Shown here in pieces: positions 6,122 through 14,780 of a stretch of 64,000 nt of DNA. Source of the stretch: Hymenobacter actinosclerus. GTDB taxonomy: Bacteria > Bacteroidota > Bacteroidia > Cytophagales > Hymenobacteraceae. A model generated the notes under the pieces. The model saw only the letters and a program-made list of their open reading frames with translations, had not been told where the DNA came from and did not search any database. The stretch lies in NCBI RefSeq assembly GCF_900111515.1, contig NZ_FOHS01000004.1, positions 186,001 through 250,000 on the forward strand, given 5' to 3'. Both the position numbers and the translations under genes were made by a program. Positions within the stretch are counted from its first letter, which is position 1; the number at the start of each line of letters is the position of its first letter.

Positions 6122-8830
6122 CTACAGCGTGGCGCGCACGCCCACGGCCACGGTACGGGCGGTGGGGTAGTAGCCTCTATCCAGGCCAGCCTGCCGGGGG
6201 TCGGCCTCGCCGCCGCTCACATTGGGGTCGAAGCCGCGGTATTTGCTGATGACGAGCAGATTGGTGCCGCTTACGAATACGGCCGCGTTACGTGCGCCGT
6301 GTTTCCATACATCGGCCGCGAGCGTGAGGGCGCTCAACCGGAGGTGGTTGCCTGACTGCAGCGTGTAGTTGCTGACCTGGCCGAACCTGGTGTAGCTGGC
6401 ACCCGCCCGGGGTACCTGGGTGTTGGTGTTGGTCGGCGTCCACCGGTTGCGCACGCGGGTGCTGGCGTTGAAGTAGCCGGTGGGCACATCGAGCAGCGCC
6501 AGGTTGGGGTCGTACACCTGATAGCCAAACATGCCATCGACCTGAAATTGGAGGCTGAGGCGGCCATAGCGCGCCGTCTGGCTCAGGCTCAGCAGCTGCC
6601 GGGGCAGGCCCGAACCCAGGGCTTCGCGGTTCTGCGACGCAAACTGCGGGTCGCCGCTGGCATCGGGTCCCAGGTAGCGCGAGCCGTAGAACGTGGAAAC
6701 GGGCTGGTCGGAAATCAGAACAAAATTGGGCCCTGGTACAAAAATCTGAATCGGGGCATCGGCTGGCCGTTGGTAGCGGTTGTGGTTGAAAGAGGCCGCG
6801 AGGCTGCTCGTGCCGCTGAGCTTGCCGGCCTGCCAGCTGGCCGCCACCGTGGTTTCCAGCCCCCGGTTCAGCAGTTCCGATTCATCGGGGCTACCTATGC
6901 CCAGCCGGATATCGGTTTCGCGCCGGTACAGGGCGGCGCTGAGCGTGAGCCGGTTCTGCCACAGGCCCACGTCCAGCCCCGCGTCGTACTGAGTGGTCAG
7001 CTCATCCAGAAACAGAAAGTAACTGCCCAGGTTGCCGCCGAGGGGTTGATTGAAACCGTGGCTGCCCGCAAAATTGCCCCGGTTGCTGGTGACTCCCCAG
7101 CCCACCCGGGCATCGAGCCGGCTGATGATGCCCCGGTCTTTCAGCCAGGCTTCCTCGCCCGCGTGCCAGCTCAGCTGGGCGGCGGGCAGGTACTGAGAGG
7201 CCTCAGAGCCGCCTAGCAGCGGCGTGGCGTTGCGCTGCCAGCTGGCCGCCACCGCGTAACGGCCGGCGTAAGTGTAGCCGACGCGGGCCGTGATGGCCTG
7301 ATACTGCTGGCTGGTTTCGTAGCTGGAATAACCAAAGTCGTTGCGGCCGGGTGGGACATTAAATGGCGGCAGTCCGCCGCGGCCGAAGGTGAGCACGCTC
7401 CGGCTTTCGTCGCGCTGCCAGTGCGCGGCTTCTATAGAGGCTTGCACCGCATGCTTCCCGCCGAACGTGCGGTCGAACCGCAGGGCCGGGTTCAGCAGGC
7501 GCTGCCGGTAAGTGGCCTCGCGCTGCCTGATTTCCTGGCCATCAGTTGGAGCAGTGCTGCTTACTACGCGCGGGCCCTCGTATTCGCTGGCCTGCAGCGC
7601 ATCGCGCTCCAGGGAAACCCGCAAGTCGAGCTTGAGGCCGGTTAGCAATTCAAACTGCATCTGACCGCGGGCCAGCAGGCGACGGTTGCGCGGGGTGGCG
7701 TAGTTCTGCCGGGCCCGCTGCACGGGGTTGGGGTTGTCGTAATCGGTGGCATAGTCGCCGTTGGGCGCATACACCGGTATCATGGGCAGGTAGTACAGGG
7801 CAACGGGCATGGCCTGTTGCAAGCCGGTTTGCGCCAGCCGCCGCTCCTGGGTTTCGCCATAGCTCAGGCCCGCGCTGAAATGCGCCCGCCGGCCCAGTTG
7901 CTGGTCGAGGTTGAAGCGCAGGGCGTAGCGTTGGAGGCTGGAGTTGAGCACGATGCCAGTCTGGCGCAGGTAGTCGGCGCCCAGGTAGTAGCGCGTGCCG
8001 AACTGCGTGTCGGCTGTCCCGAAGCTGCCGTCGGTGCTCAGGTGGTGCTCCTGGATGGCGGCGGTGCGCAGCAACTCGCTTTGCCAGTCGGTACCCCGGC
8101 CGAAGGCGGCGAGCTGGGCGGGCGAGTATTCGGGGTCGTAGCCGTTGTTGCGGTTGGCCTCGTTGTGTACTTCGGCCAGCTCACGGGCCCCGAGCAAGTC
8201 GTAGCGGTGGCGGGCCTGCTGCACGCCACCGTAGCCGGCGTAGTGCACGCGCGGCGCCTGGCCGGCCTTGCCGCGCTTGGTGGTGATGAGGATGACGCCG
8301 TTCTGGCCCAGAAAGCCGTATTGGCCGGTTTCGTAGGCCCCTTTCAATACCTGCACCTGCTCAACATCAGCCACCGGGATGCTCAGCAGTGGGTTGGAGC
8401 CGGCCTCGAAATTGAAGTCGGATGAGTAGGGTGAGTTGGCCTCCTGCGGCATAAAGCTGCTGAAGCGGTACTGGAACATTGGCACCCCATCGACCACGTA
8501 CAGCGGCTGCACGTGGCTGTCGATGCTGGCCGCGCCCCGGATGCGCACCACCTCGCCGGTGCCGGGCGCCCCCGAGTAGGGCGTGGCCTGCACTCCGGCT
8601 ACCTGCCGGAGTTGCTCCTGGAGGGGCAGGAGGGAGGGGATATAGTGTTCGGGGCATTGATTATCCAGCAGCGGCGTCTGCCCCAAAGGCCAGCAAGACT
8701 TATATATAGTCTGATCCAGAATCAATGACTTTTCAATGCACACATCTGGTAGCCGCACAGTGTCGGCTTGCTGGGCCAGGGCGGGCAGGGTGAGGGGCAG
8801 CAGGAAACTGAGGGGTAATAGTCGAACCAT
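6122..8830 (-). CDS. SusC/RagA-like TonB-dependent outer-membrane receptor
   Basis: This 902-residue protein has a signal peptide ending near ALAQQ, then a plug domain with the SusC-type phrase QPLYVVDGVPM and EQVQVLKGAYETGQYGFLGQ, GVILITTKRGKAG, and a large beta-barrel with ANLLVISKYRGFDPNVSGGE near the end, as in SusC. The usual N-terminal carboxypeptidase-like domain is missing; a short Cys-containing segment takes its place. No SusD-type lipoprotein gene is adjacent on either side, so the substrate cannot be inferred. It is divergent from the E1 gene. Confidence 0.9.
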   Translation of the reverse strand: MVRLLPLSFLLPLTLPALAQQADTVRLPDVCIEKSLILDQTIYKSCWPLGQTPLLDNQCPEHYIPSLLPLQEQLRQVAGVQATPYSGAPGTGEVVRIRGAASIDSHVQPLYVVDGVPMFQYRFSSFMPQEANSPYSSDFNFEAGSNPLLSIPVADVEQVQVLKGAYETGQYGFLGQNGVILITTKRGKAGQAPRVHYAGYGGVQQARHRYDLLGARELAEVHNEANRNNGYDPEYSPAQLAAFGRGTDWQSELLRTAAIQEHHLSTDGSFGTADTQFGTRYYLGADYLRQTGIVLNSSLQRYALRFNLDQQLGRRAHFSAGLSYGETQERRLAQTGLQQAMPVALYYLPMIPVYAPNGDYATDYDNPNPVQRARQNYATPRNRRLLARGQMQFELLTGLKLDLRVSLERDALQASEYEGPRVVSSTAPTDGQEIRQREATYRQRLLNPALRFDRTFGGKHAVQASIEAAHWQRDESRSVLTFGRGGLPPFNVPPGRNDFGYSSYETSQQYQAITARVGYTYAGRYAVAASWQRNATPLLGGSEASQYLPAAQLSWHAGEEAWLKDRGIISRLDARVGWGVTSNRGNFAGSHGFNQPLGGNLGSYFLFLDELTTQYDAGLDVGLWQNRLTLSAALYRRETDIRLGIGSPDESELLNRGLETTVAASWQAGKLSGTSSLAASFNHNRYQRPADAPIQIFVPGPNFVLISDQPVSTFYGSRYLGPDASGDPQFASQNREALGSGLPRQLLSLSQTARYGRLSLQFQVDGMFGYQVYDPNLALLDVPTGYFNASTRVRNRWTPTNTNTQVPRAGASYTRFGQVSNYTLQSGNHLRLSALTLAADVWKHGARNAAVFVSGTNLLVISKYRGFDPNVSGGEADPRQAGLDRGYYPTARTVAVGVRATL

Positions 8831-8858
8831 AGAAATGGTGGGTAGGGAAATTGGACTC

Positions 8859-8866
8859 TAAAGGTA
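8859..8866 (-). promoter_or_regulatory. Near-consensus promoter box of the SusC-like gene
   Basis: The minus strand reads TACCTTTA, one base off TAnnTTTG, 28 bp before the ATG of the receptor gene. Confidence 0.45.
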
Positions 8867-8929
8867 GATGTGGAGCCCGCTCAGATTTCACAATCGGGCG
8901 CTAAATATTTCCCTTCCAACCCAAACCCG

Positions 8930-8937
8930 TACTTTTG
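8930..8937 (+). promoter_or_regulatory. TAnnTTTG promoter box of the E1 gene
   Basis: TACTTTTG matches the Bacteroidota -7 box perfectly and lies 31 bp before the ATG at 8969. That supports this ATG over the upstream in-frame one at 8870. Confidence 0.6.
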
Positions 8938-8968
8938 GCCTTCCCCATCCGTTACCGGCCTCTTCGCT

Positions 8969-11017
8969 ATGCAATTCGACCGCAAGGACTACTCCAACGA
9001 CACGCTGCTGCACCTGTACCACCACCTGCTCAAGCCCCGAATGATTGAGGAGAAAATGCTGATTCTGCTGCGGCAGGGCAAGGTCAGCAAGTGGTTTTCG
9101 GGCATCGGGCAGGAGGCCATTTCGGTGGGCAGTACCCTGGCCCTGCAGCCCGACGAGTACATTCTGCCCCTGCACCGCAACCTGGGCGTGTTTACGGGCC
9201 GCGACATTCCGCTGGGCCGGCTGTTTGCGCAGTGGCAGGGCAAGGCCACCGGCTTCACCAAGGGCCGCGACCGAAGCTTCCATTTCGGCACCAACGAGCA
9301 CCACATCGTGGGCATGATTTCGCACCTTGGCCCCCAGCTGGCCGTGGCCGGCGGCATTGCTCTGGCCGACGTGCTGGATGAGAAACCCCGCGTCACGGTA
9401 ACCTACAGCGGCGACGGTGGCGCTTCGGAGGGCGACTTTCACGAGGCCCTGAACGTGGCTGCCGTGTGGCAGCTGCCGGTTATCTTCATCGTCGAAAACA
9501 ACGGCTACGGCCTGAGCACGCCCTCCAACGAGCAGTTCCGCTTCCGCTACTTCGTGGATAAGGGCCCCGCTTACGGCATGGAGGCCGTGCAGGTAGATGG
9601 CAACAACGTGCTCGAAGTGTACGACACGGTGAAGCGCCTGGCCGAAGACCTTCGCCAGAACCCGCGCCCCGTGCTGCTGGAGGCCCTCACCTTCCGGATG
9701 CGCGGCCACGAAGAGGCCAGCGGCACCAAGTACGTGCCCCAGGAGCTGTTCACCGAATGGGCCCAGAAGGACCCGGTGGAAAACTACGAAAAGTGGCTGC
9801 TGGCAGAAGGCATCCTCGACGAAGAAGCCCGCATGCGCTACCGCGAAACCATCAAGCGCGAAATCGAGGAGGGCCTCAAAGAAGCCGACGCCGCCCCCGT
9901 GCCCACCCCCGACGCCGCCCGCGAGCTGGCCGATATGTACGCTCCGGCTGGCGAGTTGTCAGTTGATAGTGGTCAGTTGTCAGCTTCAGAAGAAGACTCA
10001 TTGACGAACAACCAGCCACTAACAACTGACAACGACCAACTGACAACAAAGCCAGCCACCGAAAAACGCTACATCGACGCCATTTCCGACGGGCTGCGGC
10101 AGAGCATGGAACGGTTTCCGGAGCTGGTGCTGATGGGGCAGGACATTGCCGAGTACGGCGGCGTGTTCAAGATTACCGACGGTTTTGTGGCGCAGTTCGG
10201 CAAGGGCCGGGTGCGCAACACGCCGCTCTGCGAGTCGGCCATTGTGGGCGCGGGACTGGGGCTGAGCATCCGGGGCAAAAAGGCCATGGTGGAGATGCAG
10301 TTCGCCGATTTCGTAACCTGCGGCTTCAACCAGATTATCAACAACCTGGCGAAAAGCCACTACCGCTGGGGCCAGAACGCCGACGTGGTGGTGCGCATGC
10401 CCACCGGCGCCGGCTCGGCCGCCGGGCCCTTCCACAGCCAGAGCAACGAGGCCTGGTTTACCCACACGCCCGGCCTGAAGGTGGTGTTCCCGAGCAACCC
10501 GCACGATGCTAAGGGCCTGCTCTGCGCTGCCCTGGCCGACCCCAACCCCGTCCTGTTTTTTGAGCACAAGCTGCTCTACCGCAGCCTCTCGGGCCCCGTG
10601 CCCGACGCCTATTACACCACGCCCATCGGGCAGGCGGCGCTGGCCCGCGAAGGCCACGAAATGAGCATCGTCACCTACGGCGCGGGCGTGCACTGGGCCC
10701 TGGCCCTGGCCGACGAGCTGAACCTCGACTGCGACATCCTGGACCTGCGCACGCTGCTGCCCTGGGATGAGCAGGCCGTGCGCCGCACCGTGGAGAAAAC
10801 CGGCCGCCTCATTCTGCTGCACGAAGACACCATGATTGGCGGCCTGGGCGGCGAAATAGGGGCCTGGGTGGCCGAAAACTGCTTCAACAGCCTCGATGCG
10901 CCCATTATGCGGGTAGCCTCGCTCGATACGGCCGTACCCTTCGCGCCTACGCTGGAGCAGGATTTCCTGCCCCGCCAGCGCCTGCGGGCCGCCGTGGAGA
11001 AAATGCGCAGCTATTAA
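8969..11017 (+). CDS. 2-oxoacid dehydrogenase E1, fused alpha and beta subunits
   Basis: This 682-residue protein joins E1-alpha (about residues 1-328) and E1-beta (about 362-682) of a thiamine-diphosphate 2-oxoacid dehydrogenase, probably branched-chain (BCKDH) or pyruvate type. The alpha half has RMIEEKM, GQEAISVG, and the ThDP motif from SGDGGASEGDFHEALN to ENNGYGLSTP. The beta half has MGQDIAEYGGVFKITDGF and the C-terminal transketolase domain with LRTLLPWD and HEDTMIGGLGGEIGAW. Alpha/beta fusions are common in Bacteroidota. The linker at residues about 329-360 is Ser/Thr/Asp/Asn/Gln-rich and is encoded by an intergenic-type palindromic word repeat (see 9955-10047). E2 and E3 are not adjacent. 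Confidence 0.94.
   Translation: MQFDRKDYSNDTLLHLYHHLLKPRMIEEKMLILLRQGKVSKWFSGIGQEAISVGSTLALQPDEYILPLHRNLGVFTGRDIPLGRLFAQWQGKATGFTKGRDRSFHFGTNEHHIVGMISHLGPQLAVAGGIALADVLDEKPRVTVTYSGDGGASEGDFHEALNVAAVWQLPVIFIVENNGYGLSTPSNEQFRFRYFVDKGPAYGMEAVQVDGNNVLEVYDTVKRLAEDLRQNPRPVLLEALTFRMRGHEEASGTKYVPQELFTEWAQKDPVENYEKWLLAEGILDEEARMRYRETIKREIEEGLKEADAAPVPTPDAARELADMYAPAGELSVDSGQLSASEEDSLTNNQPLTTDNDQLTTKPATEKRYIDAISDGLRQSMERFPELVLMGQDIAEYGGVFKITDGFVAQFGKGRVRNTPLCESAIVGAGLGLSIRGKKAMVEMQFADFVTCGFNQIINNLAKSHYRWGQNADVVVRMPTGAGSAAGPFHSQSNEAWFTHTPGLKVVFPSNPHDAKGLLCAALADPNPVLFFEHKLLYRSLSGPVPDAYYTTPIGQAALAREGHEMSIVTYGAGVHWALALADELNLDCDILDLRTLLPWDEQAVRRTVEKTGRLILLHEDTMIGGLGGEIGAWVAENCFNSLDAPIMRVASLDTAVPFAPTLEQDFLPRQRLRAAVEKMRSY
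9955..10047 (+). repeat. Palindromic GTTGTCAGTTG word repeat translated in frame
   Basis: The left part repeats GTTGTCAGTTG/GGTCAGTTGTCAG and the right part repeats its complement, CAACTGACAAC, giving an imperfect inverted repeat of about 93 bp inside the E1 linker. Its A+T content is clearly higher than in the flanking coding sequence. The same word occurs in the nfeD-floA spacer near 46920. Confidence 0.75.
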
Positions 11018-11028
11018 TTCTCAGCCGA

Positions 11029-11349
11029 ATGAAGCATTTTTCTGTTCGGGGCCGCTGGCTGGGGATGCTGGGCCTGGCCGCCACGCTGCTGCTGGCGCCC
11101 GCCTGCCAGCGCCACCCCTACCGCATCCCCGACCCCCAGGGCCCGCCCCAGCCCAAAGTCAAGCGCACCGCGGGCGGCAACGAGTCGGCCGACGGGCGGG
11201 CGCTGGACGTGGAGCGCGAAGCCGTGCGTACCAAAAAGAACGTGCTCGACAAAAAAACCGGGCTCGTGAAAAAGCCCAAGCTGGAGCGGCGGCGGCTGAA
11301 GCGCAAAACCGACCAGCGTAAGTTTCTGGGCATCCCGTGGCCCTTCTGA
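11029..11349 (+). CDS. Small basic lipoprotein, unknown function
   Basis: This 106-residue protein starts 11 bp after the E1 stop codon and is probably co-transcribed with it. The signal peptide ends in the lipobox LLAPAC, after which the mature part is strongly basic (KVKRTAGG, KKNVLDKKTG, KPKLERRRLKRKTDQRK) and ends in FLGIPWPF. No domain is recognised. Both the lipobox and the length support a real gene. Confidence 0.75.
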   Translation: MKHFSVRGRWLGMLGLAATLLLAPACQRHPYRIPDPQGPPQPKVKRTAGGNESADGRALDVEREAVRTKKNVLDKKTGLVKKPKLERRRLKRKTDQRKFLGIPWPF

Positions 11350-11477
11350 TTGCTCGTACTGCCTGATGCTCCGTAGTAGAAGGAGCCGGGGCCGGTGTGC
11401 TGCAGAATGCGTAGCTTTCCGTAGTGCCGGCGGCCCCGCGGCCCAGGCTGTTCGCTTACCTTTTATCGCCCGAAACT

Positions 11478-11813
11478 ATGCGTTATCTGTTGATTGGGGC
11501 TCTGCTGCTAACCTTGGCGGCCACCGACGCCCGGGCCCAGCTGGAATCCAGCAGCCCGGCCAGCCAGCGGGCCGCCAGCCGCAAGGCCCTGCGCGATGCC
11601 CGCAAAGTGGAGGCGCGCTACAAGGAGTCGCACCTGACGGTGCGCAAAAAGGAGTTGCGCATGCAGGCCGGCGGCCGGCTGGCCGCGCTGCCACTACCCG
11701 CCGGGCAGCCCGACTATAAGTTCGACCGCGACGGCACGCCCCGCGTAAGTGAACAATCGAAGGTGCATTTTCGTCTTCGTCGTAAGAAGCCCAACGCGGC
11801 CCCGGTGCAGTAG
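11478..11813 (+). CDS. Small secreted protein, unknown function
   Basis: From the ATG at 11478 the 111-residue product has a clear signal peptide (RYLLIGALLLTLAATDARAQ). The mature part is charged (ASRKALRDARKVEARYKESH) and ends with KFDRDGTPRVSEQSKVHFR and RRKK. An earlier in-frame ATG at 11424 would bury the signal peptide, so I reject it. No family is recognised. It precedes ytxJ by 30 bp. Confidence 0.7.
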   Translation: MRYLLIGALLLTLAATDARAQLESSSPASQRAASRKALRDARKVEARYKESHLTVRKKELRMQAGGRLAALPLPAGQPDYKFDRDGTPRVSEQSKVHFRLRRKKPNAAPVQ

Positions 11814-11843
11814 CACCGTTTTGTTCTGTTTTACTCCCCCTCT

Positions 11844-12185
11844 ATGACCCCCTGGCAACCCCTTACCCAAGCCGAACAGCTTTCCGAAATCGTCCGCGAA
11901 TCGGCCGACCAGCCGGTTATCGTGTTCAAGCATAGCACTACCTGCTCCATCAGCGCCATGGCTAAGAGCAAGATCGAGCGGCAGTGGGCCGATGCCGACC
12001 TCGACAATACCAAGCTCTATTACCTCGATTTGCTGAGCTACCGCCCCATCTCGCAGGAGCTGGCCCAAAAGTTTCAGGTGCAGCACGAGTCGCCCCAGCT
12101 ACTGCTCATCCAGGACGGCGAGTGCACCTACCACGCCTCCCACAACGGCATCCGCCTGAGCGACGTGAAACAGAAGGTGAAATAG
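11844..12185 (+). CDS. ytxJ: YtxJ-like monothiol bacilliredoxin
   Basis: This 113-residue thioredoxin-fold protein has VIVFKHSTTCSISAMAK, with a single active-site Cys in TCSIS, and the cis-proline motif SPQLLLI. These are the marks of the YtxJ family (DUF2847), linked to bacillithiol redox chemistry. It should reduce or exchange bacillithiol mixed disulfides in the cytoplasm. It is convergent with an OsmC-like peroxidase, also a thiol-stress protein, across a shared terminator. Confidence 0.92.
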   Translation: MTPWQPLTQAEQLSEIVRESADQPVIVFKHSTTCSISAMAKSKIERQWADADLDNTKLYYLDLLSYRPISQELAQKFQVQHESPQLLLIQDGECTYHASHNGIRLSDVKQKVK

Positions 12186-12201
12186 GGAGAAGCCAACGAG
12201 A

Positions 12202-12248
12202 AAAAGGCCCTGTCATGCGGAGCGGAGTCGAAGCATGACAGGGCTTTT
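12202..12248. terminator. Bidirectional terminator built on a GTCATGC...GCATGAC repeat
   Basis: Arms AAAAGGCCCTGTCATGC and GCATGACAGGGCTTTT pair perfectly and end in A and T runs on either side. The loop GGAGCGGAGTCGAA belongs to the GAGCGGAGTCGAAGCATGA intergenic motif that I recall from Bacteroidota genomes. The element serves the convergent ytxJ and osmC genes. Confidence 0.9.
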
Positions 12249-12260
12249 CTCCCCATCTCC

Positions 12261-12665
12261 TTACTCATAAGAAAACTGAACCTGCTGCTTTATTTCGGGG
12301 TTTAAGCTGAGCGCTACCGGGCAGGTTTTAGCAGCGCGTTCGAGCAGGGTGCGCTCCTTTTCGGGCAGCGCGGCCGGCAGCCGGAACGTCAGGTCAATCT
12401 GGCCGATGCGGCGCGGGTCGCTGAGCATGTGCTTGGTCGTGTCCCAGGTGGCGCTGGTCAGGTCGAGGCCGTGGCGCTCAGCCACGATGCCCATAATGGT
12501 CATCATGCAGGCGCCCAGGGCCGCACATACCAGGTCGGTGGGCGAAAACGCTTCGCCCCGGCCCTGGTTATCGGTGGGGGCATCCGTCAGGATGGTGTTG
12601 CCCGAGGCGGTATGGGTGGCTTCGGTGCGCAGCTGGCCGGCGTAGCGGGCGGAAATGGTGCTCAT
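12261..12665 (-). CDS. OsmC-like peroxiredoxin
   Basis: This 134-residue OsmC/Ohr-fold protein carries both conserved cysteines, the first in FSPTDLVCAALGACM and the second in KTCPVALSL. Such proteins reduce organic hydroperoxides with thiol cofactors in the cytoplasm. Length and the LVCAALGACMMT helix fit the family. Whether it is OsmC, Ohr or a YhfA-like subgroup cannot be settled here. It lies tail to tail with ytxJ. Confidence 0.93.
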   Translation of the reverse strand: MSTISARYAGQLRTEATHTASGNTILTDAPTDNQGRGEAFSPTDLVCAALGACMMTIMGIVAERHGLDLTSATWDTTKHMLSDPRRIGQIDLTFRLPAALPEKERTLLERAAKTCPVALSLNPEIKQQVQFSYE

Positions 12666-12767
12666 AAGAAACAGGTAAACAGGCGAAGTATGCGGGCTAA
12701 TTTACGTACTTTCGAAGGGGTTGGCGGCCAGCGGCAGCCGGGCCCGTCGTTTTTCACTCGTCCTTCT

Positions 12768-13661
12768 ATGCATCTTCGACCCGTACGTACCGCTGCCTGC
12801 CTGGCCGGCGGCCTGCTGCTGGCCTTATCCGCTGCCCCGCGGGCCCAGGCCCAGCGCCGGGATCAAGCCCGCCCCGCCGACCAATCCCGCACTTCGGCCC
12901 CGGCCCGCTCCGCCGAGCAGCCCGGCACTTCGGCCCCGCGCAAAGCGGCCCCGCCGGCCCGGCCCGGCATCAGCAGCGACCAGCCTTCGTACCGCAAGGA
13001 GTTCACCTACGGCCTCAATTTCAACACCCGCGGCGGCCTGATTGGCGGCGCCAGTGTCCGCTCTACCCACCTGCTTACCCAGGACTGGTCGCGGTTCTGG
13101 AGCATTGAGGTGGTGGAGATAAAGCACCCCAAGGAGGTGAAGGAGCCCTCGGCCAACGGCTCGTTTGTGCTGGGCAAGAGCAACTATTTCTACTCCGTTC
13201 GGCCCTCGGTGGGGTTGCAGCGCGTTGTTTTCCGGAAGGCCCCCGATGCCGGCGTACAGGTAAATGCCTCGCTTAGCGGCGGCCCATCCATCGGCCTGCT
13301 GATGCCCTACTACATCAGCTACCTTTATTCCGACCCGAACAGTGCCTCGGCTGTGGATGTGCGCGAAGAGCAGTACGACCCGGCCATTCATACCCAGCTC
13401 GACCGGATTTACGACCGCGCCCCGCTGTTTAAGGGTATCGGCGACACCAAACCCATTATCGGGGCGCACGTGCGCGGAGCCCTCAACTTCGAGTTTGGCC
13501 GCTACCGCGACGCCGTAACCGGGGTAGAGGTGGGTGCGCTGGTGGAAGCCTACAGCAAAACCCCGGTTATCATCCGCAACCGGCTCACCGACGACAAGTC
13601 CATCAACGACCAGTTTCTGCCCTCCGTGTACCTGACCGTTTACCTGGGCAGCCGCAACTGA
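12768..13661 (+). CDS. Putative outer-membrane beta-barrel protein
   Basis: From the ATG at 12768 the 297-residue product has a signal peptide (CLAGGLLLALSAAPRAQAQ), a low-complexity Arg/Ala/Pro segment of about 45 residues, then a body rich in alternating aromatic/small strands, for example YGLNFNTRGGLIGGASVRST, FSIGL-type strands and a C-terminal FLPSVYLTVYLGSRN that resembles a barrel-terminal strand. No enzyme motif is seen. A near-consensus TACTTTCG box lies at 12707. The outer-membrane location is inferred. Confidence 0.75.
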   Translation: MHLRPVRTAACLAGGLLLALSAAPRAQAQRRDQARPADQSRTSAPARSAEQPGTSAPRKAAPPARPGISSDQPSYRKEFTYGLNFNTRGGLIGGASVRSTHLLTQDWSRFWSIEVVEIKHPKEVKEPSANGSFVLGKSNYFYSVRPSVGLQRVVFRKAPDAGVQVNASLSGGPSIGLLMPYYISYLYSDPNSASAVDVREEQYDPAIHTQLDRIYDRAPLFKGIGDTKPIIGAHVRGALNFEFGRYRDAVTGVEVGALVEAYSKTPVIIRNRLTDDKSINDQFLPSVYLTVYLGSRN

Positions 13662-13773
13662 TAACCGCCCCAAACGGGCCCGCTACGAGCATAAGGGATA
13701 GAAGCCGAAACAACCCGGTCTTTTATCCCTTATGCTTTTAGCGCTCCTGCCTTATCCTCATTCCCATTCCTCG

Positions 13774-13781
13774 TACCTTTG
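13774..13781 (+). promoter_or_regulatory. TAnnTTTG promoter box of lipA
   Basis: TACCTTTG is a perfect -7 box and is followed by only TGCC before the lipA ATG, the same box and 4-base spacing as at pheS. Transcription should start at or beside the ATG. Confidence 0.7.
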
Positions 13782-13785
13782 TGCC

Positions 13786-14691
13786 ATGGATGATCTGTTG
13801 CTGACTCTGCCTATTATTCAGCCCGAAGCTGCTGCCCCCACCAAGGCCCGCAAGCCCGACTGGCTGCGTGTGAAGCTTCCCGTAGGCCCGGCCTACGCCA
13901 ATGTGCGCCGCCTCGTCGATGAGCACAAGCTGCACACCATCTGCGAAAGCGGCAACTGCCCCAACATGGGCGAGTGCTGGGGCGCCGGTACCGCCACGTT
14001 CATGATTCTGGGCAACATCTGCACCCGCTCGTGCTCGTTCTGCGCCGTGGCCACCGGCCGCCCCTCCGAGCTCGACCTCGATGAGCCCCGCCGCGTGGCC
14101 GAGGCCATTCAGCTCATGGGCGTCAAGCACGCCGTGCTCACCAGCGTCAACCGCGACGAGCTGAAGGACCGCGGGGCCAGCGTGTGGTACGAAACCGTGG
14201 TGCAGACCAAGCAGCTCAGCCCCGCTACCACCATCGAAACCCTGATTCCGGACGTGAAGGCAAACTGGGCCGCCCTCGATACCATGATTGCCGGCGGCCA
14301 GGAAGTGGTGTCGCACAACATGGAAACCGTGGGCAGCCTCTACCGCCTCGTGCGCCCTCAGGGCAAGTACGACCGGAGCTTGGAGCAGATCCGGCGCACC
14401 AAGGAGGCCGGCAAGCGCACCAAGTCGGGCATTATGCTGGGCCTGGGCGAAACCAAGGACGAAATGTACCAGGCCATGGACGACCTCGTGGCCCACGGCC
14501 TCGACATCCTCACGCTGGGCCAGTACCTGCAGCCCACCAAGCGCCACATCGAGGTAGCCGAGTTCATCCACCCCGACCTGTTTGCCCACTACCGCGAAGA
14601 AGGGCTGCGCCGGGGCCTCAAGTACGTGGAAAGCGGCCCGCTGGTGCGTTCCAGCTACCACGCCGAGCGCCACGTTAACGTGCCCATCTAA
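13786..14691 (+). CDS. lipA: Lipoyl synthase
   Basis: LipA, 301 residues, is the radical-SAM enzyme that inserts two sulfurs into octanoyl groups on lipoyl domains. The auxiliary cluster motif is [12 protein letters not shown] and the radical-SAM motif is CTRSCSFC. The family C-terminus [12 protein letters not shown] supplies the conserved serine. Clients in this window are both lipoyl domains of SucB, and the E2 partner of the fused E1. I choose the ATG at 13786, since the ATG at 13732 lies upstream of the promoter box. LipB is not in the window. Confidence 0.98.
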   Translation: MDDLLLTLPIIQPEAAAPTKARKPDWLRVKLPVGPAYANVRRLVDEHKLHTICESGNCPNMGECWGAGTATFMILGNICTRSCSFCAVATGRPSELDLDEPRRVAEAIQLMGVKHAVLTSVNRDELKDRGASVWYETVVQTKQLSPATTIETLIPDVKANWAALDTMIAGGQEVVSHNMETVGSLYRLVRPQGKYDRSLEQIRRTKEAGKRTKSGIMLGLGETKDEMYQAMDDLVAHGLDILTLGQYLQPTKRHIEVAEFIHPDLFAHYREEGLRRGLKYVESGPLVRSSYHAERHVNVPI

Positions 14692-14716
14692 GCCGGGCTG
14701 CCAATCCGCAAAAGCT

Positions 14717-14756
14717 AAAAAAAGCCCGCTCTTCGAAACGAAGAGCGGGCTTTTTG
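14717..14756. terminator. Bidirectional intrinsic terminator
   Basis: The hairpin AGCCCGCTCTTCG / CGAAGAGCGGGCT is flanked by A and T runs on the two sides. It lies between the convergent lipA and DUF4136 genes. Confidence 0.93.
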
Positions 14757-14780
14757 TTATTTGAAAGCTGGGCCGTTGGC

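Noticed and set aside
8870-8968. Longer E1 start at 8870
   Set aside because: The added 33 residues are not family-like and the stretch contains the promoter box at 8930.
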